Source: Owenia fusiformis
Taxonomy: Eukaryota; Annelida; Polychaeta; Sabellida; Oweniidae
Direction of reading: 5' to 3'
Length of the DNA stretch: 64,000 nt
Assembly: GCA_903813345.2 (NCBI GenBank)
Contig: CAIIXF020000010.1
Coordinates: forward strand, 8,435,669 to 8,499,668
Part shown: positions 42,301 through 53,000 of the stretch, one piece after another
Position numbering within the stretch: the first letter of the stretch is position 1
How the letters are laid out: the number at the start of each line of letters is the position of its first letter
Position numbers and translations under genes: made by a program
The notes under the pieces: generated by a model
The model's input: the letters and a program-made list of their open reading frames with translations, nothing else
What the model was told of the DNA's origin: nothing
The model's database searches: none

Positions 42301-45300
42301 CTACTATAGAGCTATAGCAGGGCTTAACAAACCTTGTTCTATTGTGGCTACTATAGAGCTATAGCAGGGCTTAACAAACCTTGTTCTATTGTGGCTACTA
42401 TAGAGCTATAGCAGGGCTTAACAAACCTTGTTCTATTGTGGCTACTATAGAGCTATAGCAGGGTTTAACAAACCTTGTTCTATTGTGGCTACTATAGAGC
42501 TATAGTAGGGCTTAACAAACCTTGTTCTATTGTGGCAACTACAGAGCTATAGCAGGGCTTAACAAACCTTGTTCTTTTGTGGCTACTATAGAGCTATAGC
42601 AGGGTTTAACAAACCTTGTTCTATTGTGGCTACTATAGAGCTATAGCAGGGTTTAACAAACCTTGTTCTATTGTGGCTACTATAGAGCTATAGTAGGGCT
42701 TAACAAACCTTGTTCTATTGTGGCAACTACAGAGCTATAGCAGGGCTTAACAAACCTTGTTCTTTTGTGGCTACTATAGAGCTATAGCAGGGCTTAACAA
42801 ACCTTGTTCTATTGTGGCTACTATAGAGCTATAGTAGGGCTTAACAAACCTTGTTCTATTGTGGCAACTACAGAGCTATAGCAGGGCTTAACAAACCTTG
42901 TTCTTTTGTGGCTACTATAGAGCTATAGCAGGGCTTAACAAACCTTGTTCTATTGTGGCTACTAAGAGCTATAGCAGGGTTTAACAAACCTTGTTCTATT
43001 GTGGCTACTATAGAGCTATAGCAGGGTTTAACAAACCTTGTTCTATTGTGGCTACTATAGAGCTATAGCAGGGCTTAACAAACCTTGTACTATTGTGGCT
43101 ACTATAGAGCTATAGCAGGGCTTAACAAACCTTGTTCTATTGTGGCTACTATAGAGCTAAAGCAGGGTTTAACAAACCTTGTTCTATTGTGGCTACTATA
43201 GAGCTATAGCAGGGCTTAACAAACCTTGTTCTATTGTGGCTACTATAGAGCTATAGCAGGGCTTAACAAACCTTGTACTATTGTGGCTACTACAGAGCTA
43301 TAGCAGGGTTTAACAAACCTTGTACTATTGTGGCTACTATAGAGCTATAGCAGGGCTTAACAAACCTTGTTCTATTGTGGCTACTATAGACCTAAAATAG
43401 AGCTTAACAAACCTTGTTCTATTGTGGCTACTACAGAGCTATAGCAGGGTTTAACAAACCTTGTACTATTGTGGCTACTATAGAGCTATAGCAGGGCTTA
43501 ACAAACCTTGTTCTATTGTGGCTACTATACAGCTATAGCAGGGTTTAACAGGGCTTAACAAACCTTGTACTATTGTGGCTACTATAGACCTATAGCAGGG
43601 TTTAACAAACCTTGTTCTATTTTGGCTACTATAGACCTAAAATAGAGCTTAACAAACCTTGTTCTATTGTGGCTACTACAGAGCTATAGCAGGGTTTAAC
43701 AAACCTTGTTCTATTGTGGCTACTATAGAGCTATAGCAGGGCTTAACAAACCTTGTTCTATTGTGGCTACTATAGAGCTATAGCAGGGCTTAACAAACCT
43801 TGTTCTATTGTGGCTACTATAGAGCTATAGTAGGGCTTAACAAACCTTGTTCTATTGTGGCTACTATAGAGCTATAGCAGGGCTTAACAAACCTTGTACT
43901 ATTGTGGCTACTATAGAGCTATAGCAGGGTTTAACAAACCTTGTTCTATTGTGGCTACTATACAGCTATAGCAGGGTTTAACAAACCTTGTTCTATTGTG
44001 GCTACTATAGAGCTATAGCAGGGCTTAACAAACCTTGTTCTATTGTGGCTACTACAGAGCTATAGCAGGGCTTAACAAACCTTGTTCTATTGTGGCTACT
44101 ATAGAGCTATAGCAGGGTTTAACAAACCTTGTTCTATTGTGGCTACTACAGAGCTATAGCAGGGTTTAACAAACCTTGTTCTTTTGTGGCTACTATACAG
44201 CTATAGCAGGGTTTAACAAACCTTGTTCTATTGTGGCTACTATAGAGCTATAGCAGGGCTTAACAAACCTTGTTTTATTGTGGCTACTACAGAGCTATAG
44301 CAGGGTTTAACAAACCTTGTTCTTTATGGCTACTATAGAGCTATAGCAGGGCTTAACAAACCTTGTTCTATTGTGGCTACTACAGAGCTATAGCAGGGTT
44401 TAACAAACCTTGTTCTATTGTGGCTACTATAGAGCTATAGCAGGGTTTAACAAACCTTGTTCTTTTGTGGCTACTATACAGCTATAGCAGGGTTTAACAA
44501 ACCTTGTTATATTGTGGATACTATAGTGCTATAGTAGGGCTTAACAAACCTTGTTCTATTGTGGCTACTATACAGCTATAGCAGGGTTTAACAAACCTTG
44601 TTCTTTTGTGGCTACTATAGAGCTATAGCAGGGTTTAACAAACCTTGTTCTATTGTGGCTACTATAGAGCTATAGCAGGGCTTAACAAACCTTGTTCTAT
44701 TGTGGCTACTATAGAGCTATAGCAGGGTTTAGCAAACCTTGTTCTATTGTGGCTACTATAGAGCTATAGCAGGGCTTAACAAACCTTGTACTATTGTGGC
44801 TACTATAGAGCTATAGCAGGGCTTAACAAACCTTGTTCTATTGTGGCTACTATAGAGCTATAGCAGGGCTTAACAAACCTTGTTCTATTGTGGCTACTAT
44901 AGAGCTATAGCAGGGCTTAACAAACCTTGTTCTATTGTGGCTACTATAGAGCTATAGCAGGGTTTAACAAACCTTGTTCTATTGTGGCTACTATAGAGCT
45001 ATAGCAGGGCTTAACAAACCTTGTTCTATTGTGGCTACTATAGAGCTATAGCAGGGTTTAACAAACCTTGTTCTATTGTGGCTACTATAGAGCTATAGCA
45101 GGGCTTAACAAACCTTGTTCTATTGTGGCTACTATAGAGCTATAGCAGGGCTTAACAAACCTTGTTCTATTGTGGCTACTATACAGCTAAAGCAGGGTTT
45201 AACAAACCTTGTTCTATTGTGGCTACTATAGAGCTATAGCAGGGTTTAACAAACCTTGTTCTATTGTGGCTACTATAGAGCTATAGCAGGGTTTAACAAA

Positions 45301-48300
45301 CCTTGTTCTATTGTGGCTACTATAGAGCTATAGCAGGGCTTAACAAACCTTGTTCTATTGTGGCTACTATAGAGCTATAGCAGGGCTTAACAAACCTTGT
45401 TCTATTGTGGCTACTATAGAGCTATAGCAGGGCTTAACAAACCTTGTTCTATTGTGGCTACTATAGAGCTATAGCAGGGCTTAACAAACCTTGTTCTATT
45501 GTGGCTACTATAGAGCTATAGCAGGGCTTAACAAACCTTGTTCTATTGTGGCTACTATAGAGCTATAGCAGGGCTTAACAAACCTTGTTCTATTGTGGCT
45601 ACTATAGAGCTAAAGTAGGGCTTAACAAACCTTGTACTATTGTGGCTACTATAGAGCTATAGCAGGGCTTAACAAACCTTGTTCTATTGTGGCTACTATA
45701 GAGCTATAGCAGGGCTTAACAAACCTTGTTCTATTGTGGCTACTATACAGCTATAGCAGGGTTTAACAAACCTTGTTCTATTGTGGCTACTATAGAGCTA
45801 TAGCAGGGCTTAACAAACCTTGTTCTATTGTGGCTACTATAGAGCTATAGCAGGGTTTAACAAACCTTGTTCTATTGTGGCTACTATAGAGCTATAGCAG
45901 GGTTTAAAAAGCCTTGTTCTATTGTGGCTACTATAGAGCTATAGCAGGGCTTAACAAACCTTGTTCTATTGTGGCTACTACAGAGCTATAGCAGGGCTTA
46001 ACAAACCTTGTTCTATTGTGGCTACTATAGAGCTATAGCAGGGCTTAACAAACCTTGTTCTATTGTGGCTACTATAGAGCTATAGCAGGGCTTAACAAAC
46101 CTTGTTCTATTGTGGCTACTACAGAGCTATAGCAGGGCTTAACAAACCTTGTTCTATTGTGGCTACTATAGAGCTATAGCAGGGCTTAACAAACCTTGTT
46201 CTATTGTGGCTACTATAGAGCTATAGCAGGGTTTAACAAACCTTGTTCTATTGTGGCTACTATAGAGCTATAGCAGGGCTTAACAAACCTTGTTCTATTG
46301 TGGCTACTATACAGCTATAGCAGGGTTTAACAAACCTTGTTCTATTGTGGCTACTATAGAGCTATAGCAGGGCTTAACAAACCTTGTTCTTTTGTGGCTA
46401 CTATAGAGCTATAGCAGGGCTTAACAAACCTTGTTCTATTGTGGCTACTATACAGCTATAGCAGGGTTTAACAAACCTTGTTCTATTGTGGCTACTATAG
46501 AGCTATAGCAGGGCTTAACAAACCTTGTTCTATTGTGGCTACTATAGAGCTATAGCAGGGTTTAACAAACCTTGTTCTATTGTGGCTACTATAGAGCTAT
46601 AGCAGGGTTTAAAAAGCCTTGTTCTATTGTGGCTACTATAGAGCTATAGCAGGGCTTAACAAACCTTGTTCTATTGTGGCTACTACAGAGCTATAGCAGG
46701 GCTTAACAAACCTTGTTCTATTGTGGCTACTATAGAGCTATAGCAGGGCTTAACAAACCTTGTTCTATTGTGGCTACTATAGAGCTATAGTAGGGCTTAA
46801 CAAACCTTGTTCTATTGTGGCTACTATAGAGCTATAGCAGGGCTTAACAAACCTTGTTCTATTGTGGCTACTATAGAGCTATAGCAGGGCTTAACAAACC
46901 TTGTTCTATTGTGGCTACTAGAGAGCTATAGCAGGGCTTAACAAACCTTGTTCTATTGTGGCTACTATAGAGCTATAGCAGGGTTTAACAAACCTTGTTC
47001 TATTGTGGCTACTATAGAGCTATAGTAGGGTTTAACACACCTTGTTCTATTGTGGCTACTATAGAGCTATAGCAGGGCTTAACAAACCTTGTTCTATTGT
47101 GGCTACTATAGAGCTATAGCAGGGCTTAACAAACCTTGTTCTATTGTGGCTACTATAGAGCTATAGCAGGGCTTAAAAAACCTTGTTCTATTGTGGCTAC
47201 TATAGAGCTATAGCAGGGCTTAACAAACCTTGTTCTATTGTGGCTACTATAGAGCTATAGCAGGGCTTAACAAACCTTGTTCTATTGTGGCTACTATACA
47301 GCTATAGCAGGGTTTAACAAACCTTGTTCTATTGTGGCTACTACAGAGCTATAGCAGGGCTTAACAAACCTTGTTCTATTGTGGCTACTATAGAGCTATA
47401 GCAGGGCTTAACAAACCTTGTTCTATTGTGGCTACTATAGAGCTATAGCAGGGCTTAACAAACCTTGTTCTATTGTGGCTACTACAGAGCTATAGCAGGG
47501 TTTAACAAACCTTGTTCTATTGTGGCTACTATACAGCTATAGCAGGGTTTAACAAACCTTGTTCTATTGTGGCTACTACAGAGCTATAGCAGGGCTTAAC
47601 AAACCTTGTTCTATTGTGGCTACTATAGAGCTATAGCAGGGCTTAACAAACCTTGTTCTATTGTGGCTACTATAGAGCTATAGCAGGGCTTAACAAACCT
47701 TGTTCTATTGTGGCTACTATACAGCTATAGCAGGGTTTAACAAACCTTGTTCTATTGTGGCTACTACAGAGCTATAGCAGGGCTTAACAAACCTTGTTCT
47801 ATTGTGGCTACTATAGAGCTATAGCAGGGCTTAACAAACCTTGTTCTATTGTGGCTACTATAGAGCTATAGCAGGGCTTAACAAACCTTGTTCTATTGTG
47901 GCTACTACAGAGCTATAGCAGGGCTTAACAAACCTTGTTCTATTGTGGCTACTATAGAGCTATAGCAGGGTTTAACAAACCTTGTTCTATTGTGGCTACT
48001 ATAGAGCTATAGCAGGGCTTAACAAACCTTGTTCTATTGTGGCTACTATAGAGCTATAGCAGGGCTTAACAAACCTTGTTCTATTGTGGCTACTATAGAG
48101 CTATAGCAGGGCTTAACAAACCTTGTTCTATTGTGGCTACTATACAGCTATAGCAGGGTTTAACAAACCTTGTTCTATTGTGGCTACTATAGAGCTATAG
48201 TAGGGCTTAACAAACCTTGTTCTATTGTGGCTACTATAGAGCTATAGCAGGGCTTAACAAACCTTGTTCTATTGTGGCTACTATAGAGCTATAGCAGGGC

Positions 48301-49691
48301 TTAACAAACCTTGTTCTATTGTGGCTACTATACAGCTAAAGCAGGGTTTAACAAACCTTGTTCTATTGTGGCTACTATAGAGCTATAGCAGGGTTTAACA
48401 AACCTTGTTCTATTGTGGCTACTATAGAGCTATAGCAGGGCTTAACAAACCTTGTTCTATTGTGGCTACTACAGAGCTATAGCAGGGCTTAACAAACCTT
48501 GTTCTATTGTGGCTACTATAGAGCTATAGCAGGGTTTAACAAACCTTGTTCTATTGTGGCTACTATAGAGCTATAGCAGGGCTTAACAAACCTTGTTCTA
48601 TTGTGGCTACTATAGAGCTATAGCAGGGCTTAACAAACCTTGTTCTATTGTGGCTACTATAGAGCTATAGCAGGGCTTAACAAACCTTGTTCTATTGTGG
48701 CTACTACAGAGCTATAGCAGGGCTTAACAAACCTTGTTCTATTGTGGCTACTATAGAGCTATAGCAGGGTTTAACAAACCTTGTTCTATTGTGGCTACTA
48801 TAGAGCTATAGCAGGGCTTAACAAACCTTGTTCTATTGTGGCTACTATAGAGCTATAGCAGGGTTTAACAAACCTTGTTCTATTGTGGCTACTATAGAGC
48901 TATAGCAGGGTTTAACAAACCTTGTTCTATTGTGGCTACTATAGAGCTATAGCAGGGCTTAACAAACCTTGTTCTATTGTGGCTACTATAGAGCTATAGC
49001 AGGGCTTAACAAACCTTGTTCTATTGTGGCTACTATAGAGCTATAGCAGGGTTTAACAAACCTGTTGTTGCAATGAGCTGACTCTGTGCCTCAGGAGACT
49101 TTGTTGCTTTGCCTGTTGTTGACTAATAGTATTCCCTCTATGCATTGCTCTACGTCCAGATTTCAGCGGAGATGTGGCAACATCTTTTACAGCTACATCT
49201 GAAAGAGATCATACATGTTTTAAATTGTTTATTTCACTCAATGTTGGTGTACATATCGAACATTGTACATATAAAACATTGTTACATTGATAAAATTAGG
49301 TCTCACTGGTTCAAGAATTGGTATTGGACCTGAGACTGGCATTATCAGTCCTTTAGACCTTTCTCATTGGTTCAAGAATTGGTATTGGACATTGAGACTG
49401 GCATTATCAGTCCTTTAGACCTTGGTTGAAAGAAATAAGATTCATGAACCAACTAATTATACTGTCCTCTATAGGAGAGGTGTACAATCCATTCAGCTTA
49501 GCCTTATTACCAGTTATCATTTATGTCTATTGCATAAATTACTCAATGATAAATCGAAGCATATTCAAAGGGATGTCATACTTGAAGCTATGGGATCCTC
49601 CCTGGCCTGTGTTCTTCTTGTTGCCTTGACGATATTAGCTCCGAGACTTGCCTCTGTACCAGTTGACTCCTCTAGGTCATTGCTCTCATCT
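36262..49691 (-). CDS. Long coiled-coil protein, C-terminal ten exons (possible centrosomal protein)
   Basis: Ten minus-strand exons with GT-AG borders join in phase, in order: 49691-49582, 49198-49062, 41902-41771, 41566-41456, 41023-40926, 40338-40230, 39403-39248, 39039-38854, 36942-36760 and 36390-36262 (stop). The encoded stretch is rich in Glu, Lys, Gln and Leu with heptad-like runs (SILRGAKQSLQKSLN, VNRLERDNGQKRILLEDV, ISELQAKVSELQSSLQEV). It ends with a non-coil segment ESLRKAKLVAGNILNLSQSD and a terminal KKRDQKWSKKLEKI. This suggests a structural scaffold. Centlein-type centrosomal proteins are my first guess, but I cannot confirm orthology. The 5' end is not found; the first visible exon starts in phase 2, so more exons lie upstream. 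Intron 2 is almost entirely the 47-bp satellite. Confidence 0.8.
36760..36942 (-). CDS. Coiled-coil gene exon (conserved-looking C-terminal segment)
   Basis: 61 codons, phase 0/0. SLRKAKLVAGNILNLSQSD looks like a folded conserved motif rather than coil. Donor GTGAGA. Confidence 0.85.
37328..38782. repeat. Intronic element with 600-bp internal tandem repeat
   Basis: TATCGCACTTTGAA at the left (about 37328) is mirrored by TTCAAAGTGCGATA at the right (38769-38782). In between, a unit of about 600 bp (TTTGTAGT...GTGACCTA...AAAATGGCCGCCAAATTGAA...GCTCTTGCATCTGTAAA) occurs twice, with a third partial copy. It contains AGGTCA half-sites. A C/G-rich microsatellite (CCCGCCCGCACG type) sits at 38693-38731. 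It lies in an intron of the coiled-coil gene. Confidence 0.65.
38854..39039 (-). CDS. Coiled-coil gene exon
   Basis: 62 codons, phase 0/0, TKAISELQAKVSELQSSLQE to VQEYQSFLK, including MAERQLYGLANQSEEAIE. Donor GTAAAT. Confidence 0.88.
39248..39403 (-). CDS. Coiled-coil gene exon
   Basis: 52 codons, phase 0/0, AEVENRLRSVTETSDRF to QLDKK. Donor GTAACA. Confidence 0.85.
39404..40229. other. Coiled-coil gene intron
   Basis: AT-rich intron. I see no element borders or RNA genes. Confidence 0.45.
40230..40338 (-). CDS. Coiled-coil gene exon
   Basis: 109 nt. The first base completes the Arg codon, then VNRLERDNGQKRILLEDVRL to DTKAM. Donor GTGAGT. Confidence 0.85.
40410..40804. mobile_element. 395-bp MITE, copy 2
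   Basis: Inverted copy of the element at 23102-23493, with AAAGGACGATTCTCGG tips. It lies in a coiled-coil gene intron. Confidence 0.75.
40926..41023 (-). CDS. Coiled-coil gene exon
   Basis: 98 nt, phase 0 in and 2 out, DSANEVSKQSTLIKSLREEN to KQLNE. Strong heptads; splits an Arg codon with the next exon. Confidence 0.85.
41456..41566 (-). CDS. Coiled-coil gene exon
   Basis: 37 codons, phase 0/0, KLGGDLEKAA to DWKHLQNRLR, with a VPPIEKNQ break in the coil. Donor GTAATG. Confidence 0.8.
41771..41902 (-). CDS. Coiled-coil gene exon
   Basis: 44 codons, phase 0/0, VSILRGAKQSLQKSLNGQ to LLINRREIQ. It continues the SLQQQ end of the preceding exon as one helix. Donor GTAAAT. Confidence 0.85.
41964..42063 (+). 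repeat. tRNA-like (SINE-type) sequence bounded by an inverted repeat
   Basis: GTAGCTCAGTGGTAGA at 41993-42008 resembles an A box and GGATTTGATTCCCACT (42022-42037) a diverged B box, at tRNA spacing. The flanks GTGGAAAAGTCAGT and ACTGACTTTTTCACAT are inverted copies. The cloverleaf is not convincing, so I read it as a tRNA-derived SINE remnant. Confidence 0.5.
42254..49061. repeat. 47-bp satellite array, about 145 copies
   Basis: The unit is CTATAGAGCTATAGCAGGGC then TTAACAAACCTTGTTCTATT then GTGGCTA. Dividing the span by 47 gives about 145 units. Variation is confined to a few positions (GGGC/TTT, TATAGAG/TACAGAG/TATACAG, TTCTATT/TACTATT/TTCTTTT). It fills most of an intron of the coiled-coil gene. 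On the coding strand each unit contains AAG|GTTTGT. Confidence 0.97.
49062..49198 (-). CDS. Coiled-coil gene exon abutting the satellite
   Basis: After CTCTTTCAG. Encodes VAVKDVATSPLKSGRRAMHR and ends RHRVSSLQQQ. The donor CAG|GTTTGT is formed by the last satellite monomer, unlike the GTA/GTG donors of the other exons. Confidence 0.75.
49199..49581. other. Coiled-coil gene intron with 61-bp duplication
   Basis: TCACTGGTTCAAGAATTGG (49303) recurs at 49364 with the following GAGACTGGCATTATCAGTCC, a direct tandem duplication of about 61 bp. No gene on the plus strand. Confidence 0.5.
49582..49691 (-). CDS. Coiled-coil gene exon (first visible)
   Basis: After TTTGCTTTAG. 36 codons (DESNDLEEST, GTEASLGANI, VKATRRTQAR), low complexity and charged. 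It ends phase 1 at A|GTATGA, matching the next exon. Confidence 0.6.
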
Positions 49692-50022
49692 CTAAAGCAA
49701 ACAATAATAAACCCAAATGTAAGTTTGAAAACCTAGCTAGTATTACAATGTTTTGAGTTTGGCACTGATGTAATACGTCATTACATGTATATAAACTTAA
49801 TGCACTACGATATCCCCTCGTGTCATAAAAATTAATATAATATAAATATAGTTGTACTTCCACTTGATGGATAATAGCCTACTGTCAAATCATTGAAAAT
49901 CTAATTCTCTTTACAATATTAAATACAAATATGCTGTTGCTGCATGGTATTAAATTTGATAACTCAAAAGCGGGATATTCTTAGACCACCATTTTATATA
50001 CACCCTGTATACTAATAGACGA
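49692..50022. other. Flank between the coiled-coil exon and element A
   Basis: No exon recognised. CACCCTGTATA at 50011-50021 resembles a mariner-type tip without a partner. Confidence 0.35.
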
Positions 50023-50025
50023 GTA

Positions 50026-53000
50026 GGAATTCAGATATAAATGAGAGTTTAATATTTTTTTTGACCCCCACTGAAATTTTGGTATCATTGGAAAGCCCCA
50101 ATACCATACTTTAGGAATTCAAGAAAAAATAAAATTTTCACTCGGGCCGTTGCTATGGAAACGGGCGTTATAAATAACAACCATTTTTAACAAGCATTAT
50201 TAATGAAAAACATGTATTTGCATGTATCTTTTTTATTAATCATCAGATAATTATGATATGGGTATCAAAGGAAAGCTTATGATGCCACCTTTATAATGAG
50301 GTATGAAGAATGTAAACTAGCTCGTTAACATAGCAATTGTGACGTCATAACTGACAATTTTCAAAATATGTTAATGTAAAAATTGGTTATGTACCTATAT
50401 AAAGGTCCCATTATTTAAAATCATGATGTATTTTCCCCACTTTTCATATCAATTTGAAAGAGTATGATAGAAGCTTTAAAATGATGTATGCAATGTGCCA
50501 TTTCGGTCCAACATATTTTTTATGAGACCAAATGGTGTAACATGCACAAACAAAAATTGTTTTGAAACTCATCCTTTTTGAAAGAAATATCAACAAAACA
50601 GAAGGTTCGAGGTATGTTTTATCTTGAGGTATCATTTTCATTTTTCGTCAGATGATTAAATGTTTGGTATCAAATAAAAGGTAATGCTTTTACCTATTTG
50701 ATAAAGTATGATTTATACAAAATAGCCCACAAGCGTTTTAATCATGACGTCATAACTGACATAATTGCCACAAAAAGTCAAAGTAATCACATCCATGTGT
50801 TTAGTTAAATAAAATTATCATTTTCTGTCGGATCTTAATGTTTATTTAAAGTACCACATTTCTTTTTGTAAACATATTTAAAAAATATCTAGCAGATAAC
50901 TGCATGTATATTCATTGTGAATTGTAATTTAATAATAGCTTTTAGTCATTATTCGTGCATTTAGCTCTTTAATAATCAAGTTCAAACATTGACCCTAAAA
51001 CTGACAGAAGGTTTTTTCCAAAATAACTTTTGGCAAGAAACATTATACCATTTTCAATAGCCATAGATAAAAGACATATCTATTATTTAGCACAAAAGAC
51101 AAGTAAATGGAGGGGGATCAGTAATTATTTACAAGGAGGGATTTGATATGGGGAATATCGCAAGGATGATATCTCTTCCGAGGTCAAGAGTAACATGTAC
51201 CACAAAAATCACCTGATGGATGTAAAAACAATAAACAATTTTGGAAATATTGAGAATATATGCATAACATGGATATAACTGTTAAAACATGAAAAATGAT
51301 GACTAGAAATAACACCTGAAGTCCTTTTATAAATCAATTGGTAACTGTTATTACTTCTCCTTTCCCTTGAGAGTACATACTCAACAATGAATTGGATTTG
51401 GATTACGATTTTTCCCGGGGACAATACGATTTTTTCATGTAATACGATTCAATACGATTTTTATTCCTTCATATTTCCCTGGGAAAACAGTAATAAATTG
51501 GAATAAAATCCCGAAACGAAAAAAACAAAATACTATTAATACGGGATTTTATTCCAATTTTAACTACTGTTTTCCCAGGGAAATATGAAGGAATAAAAAT
51601 CGTATTGAATCGTATTACATGAAAAAATCGTATTGTCCCCGGAAAAAAATCGTATTGGAGCGTATTGCACGAAAAAACGTATTTTCCCCGAGAAAATCGT
51701 ATTGGAACTAATTATTAACCTATTTTTGGTTTCCCGGTTATTTTTAAGCTAACATGTTTATCATGGAATAAATCAGTTATTTCTGGTCAGGATTGAATAT
51801 GTGTTTTATTCCTCGGAAAATATAATATTGCGCTCCCATGGTCAATATCATATTGTCCCTCGGAATAAAACCCATATTCAATCCCTGTATATTTGGCTGA
51901 CAGGATTCAATACGGGATCTGATAGGGGATTTTGGCTGATCTGATACAGGATTTTTTGTTTTTGAATATCAATTCTATTCCCTGTTTATTTCCCAGGGAA
52001 AACATGTTATAATGGAATAAATAGAGGTTATTCAATGGAAGGGATGGAATATGAATTCTATTCCGTGGGAAAATATGATATTGACCAAGGAAAATATAAT
52101 ATTGTCCGAGGGCGATAGCCTGAGTGTCAATATGATATTTTCCAAGGCCCTTATCATATTTTCTCAAGGAAAAATGGAATAAAGTCAGGTCACCCAATCA
52201 ATGATAACCAAGAGCCACAGCTGCCAAGGTCCTTATAATATCAAATACTTAGATATTGACCTTTGACCTTGAGAAAACATTGACCCATTTACATTTACCT
52301 TGACCTCAGGTCACCTAATCATGGGTCGCCAAGGGTCACAACAGCCCCCAGGGTCTTTAAAGTACAAATACCTAGATATTGACGGAATGACCTTGACCAC
52401 AGGACACCTAATATTGGGTCGCCAATGGTCATAGCACTTTAAAGGTAATTAAAACAAACGCCAGATACTTAGATATTCACTTTTGACCTTGAGATGACCT
52501 TGATTCATAAACACTGACGTTGACCTCAGGTCACCTAATCAATGAATACCTAGATATTAACCTTTGGCCTATGAATGACATTGACCTCAGGTGACCTTAC
52601 CCGTGGTCACCAAGGGTCACAGCACGTCCCAAGGAATGACATTGACCTCAGGCTACCTAATAATGGATCAACAAGAGCATTATAGTCCCCGGATGCATTA
52701 AAACGCCAAATACCAAGATATTGACCTTTGACCTTGGGATGACCTTGACCAATAAAGTTGACCTTGACCTCAGGTTACTTAATTACTTCAAGGGTCACAG
52801 CATAGACCAGGGGTCTTAAAAAGGCAAATTCCTAGATATTGACCTTTGACCCTTAGACGATCCTGACCTTGCATGACCACCGACCCAATTAGTATGATGA
52901 CAAAGTATGATGGCCCAAGATCTAACTGTCTTGGTGGAGATGTCTGGACAGCTAGACAGACCACTGTGCTATATAGTAAGAAGATAATGTTGACAATGTC

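Noticed and set aside
42254-49061. CRISPR array
   Set aside because: The 47-bp unit is contiguous with no unique spacers, and the context is a eukaryotic intron. It is a satellite.
36262-49691. Naming the coiled-coil gene CNTLN
   Set aside because: The exon pattern and C-terminal motif make centlein worth testing, but coiled coils are easily confused and I cannot align them here.
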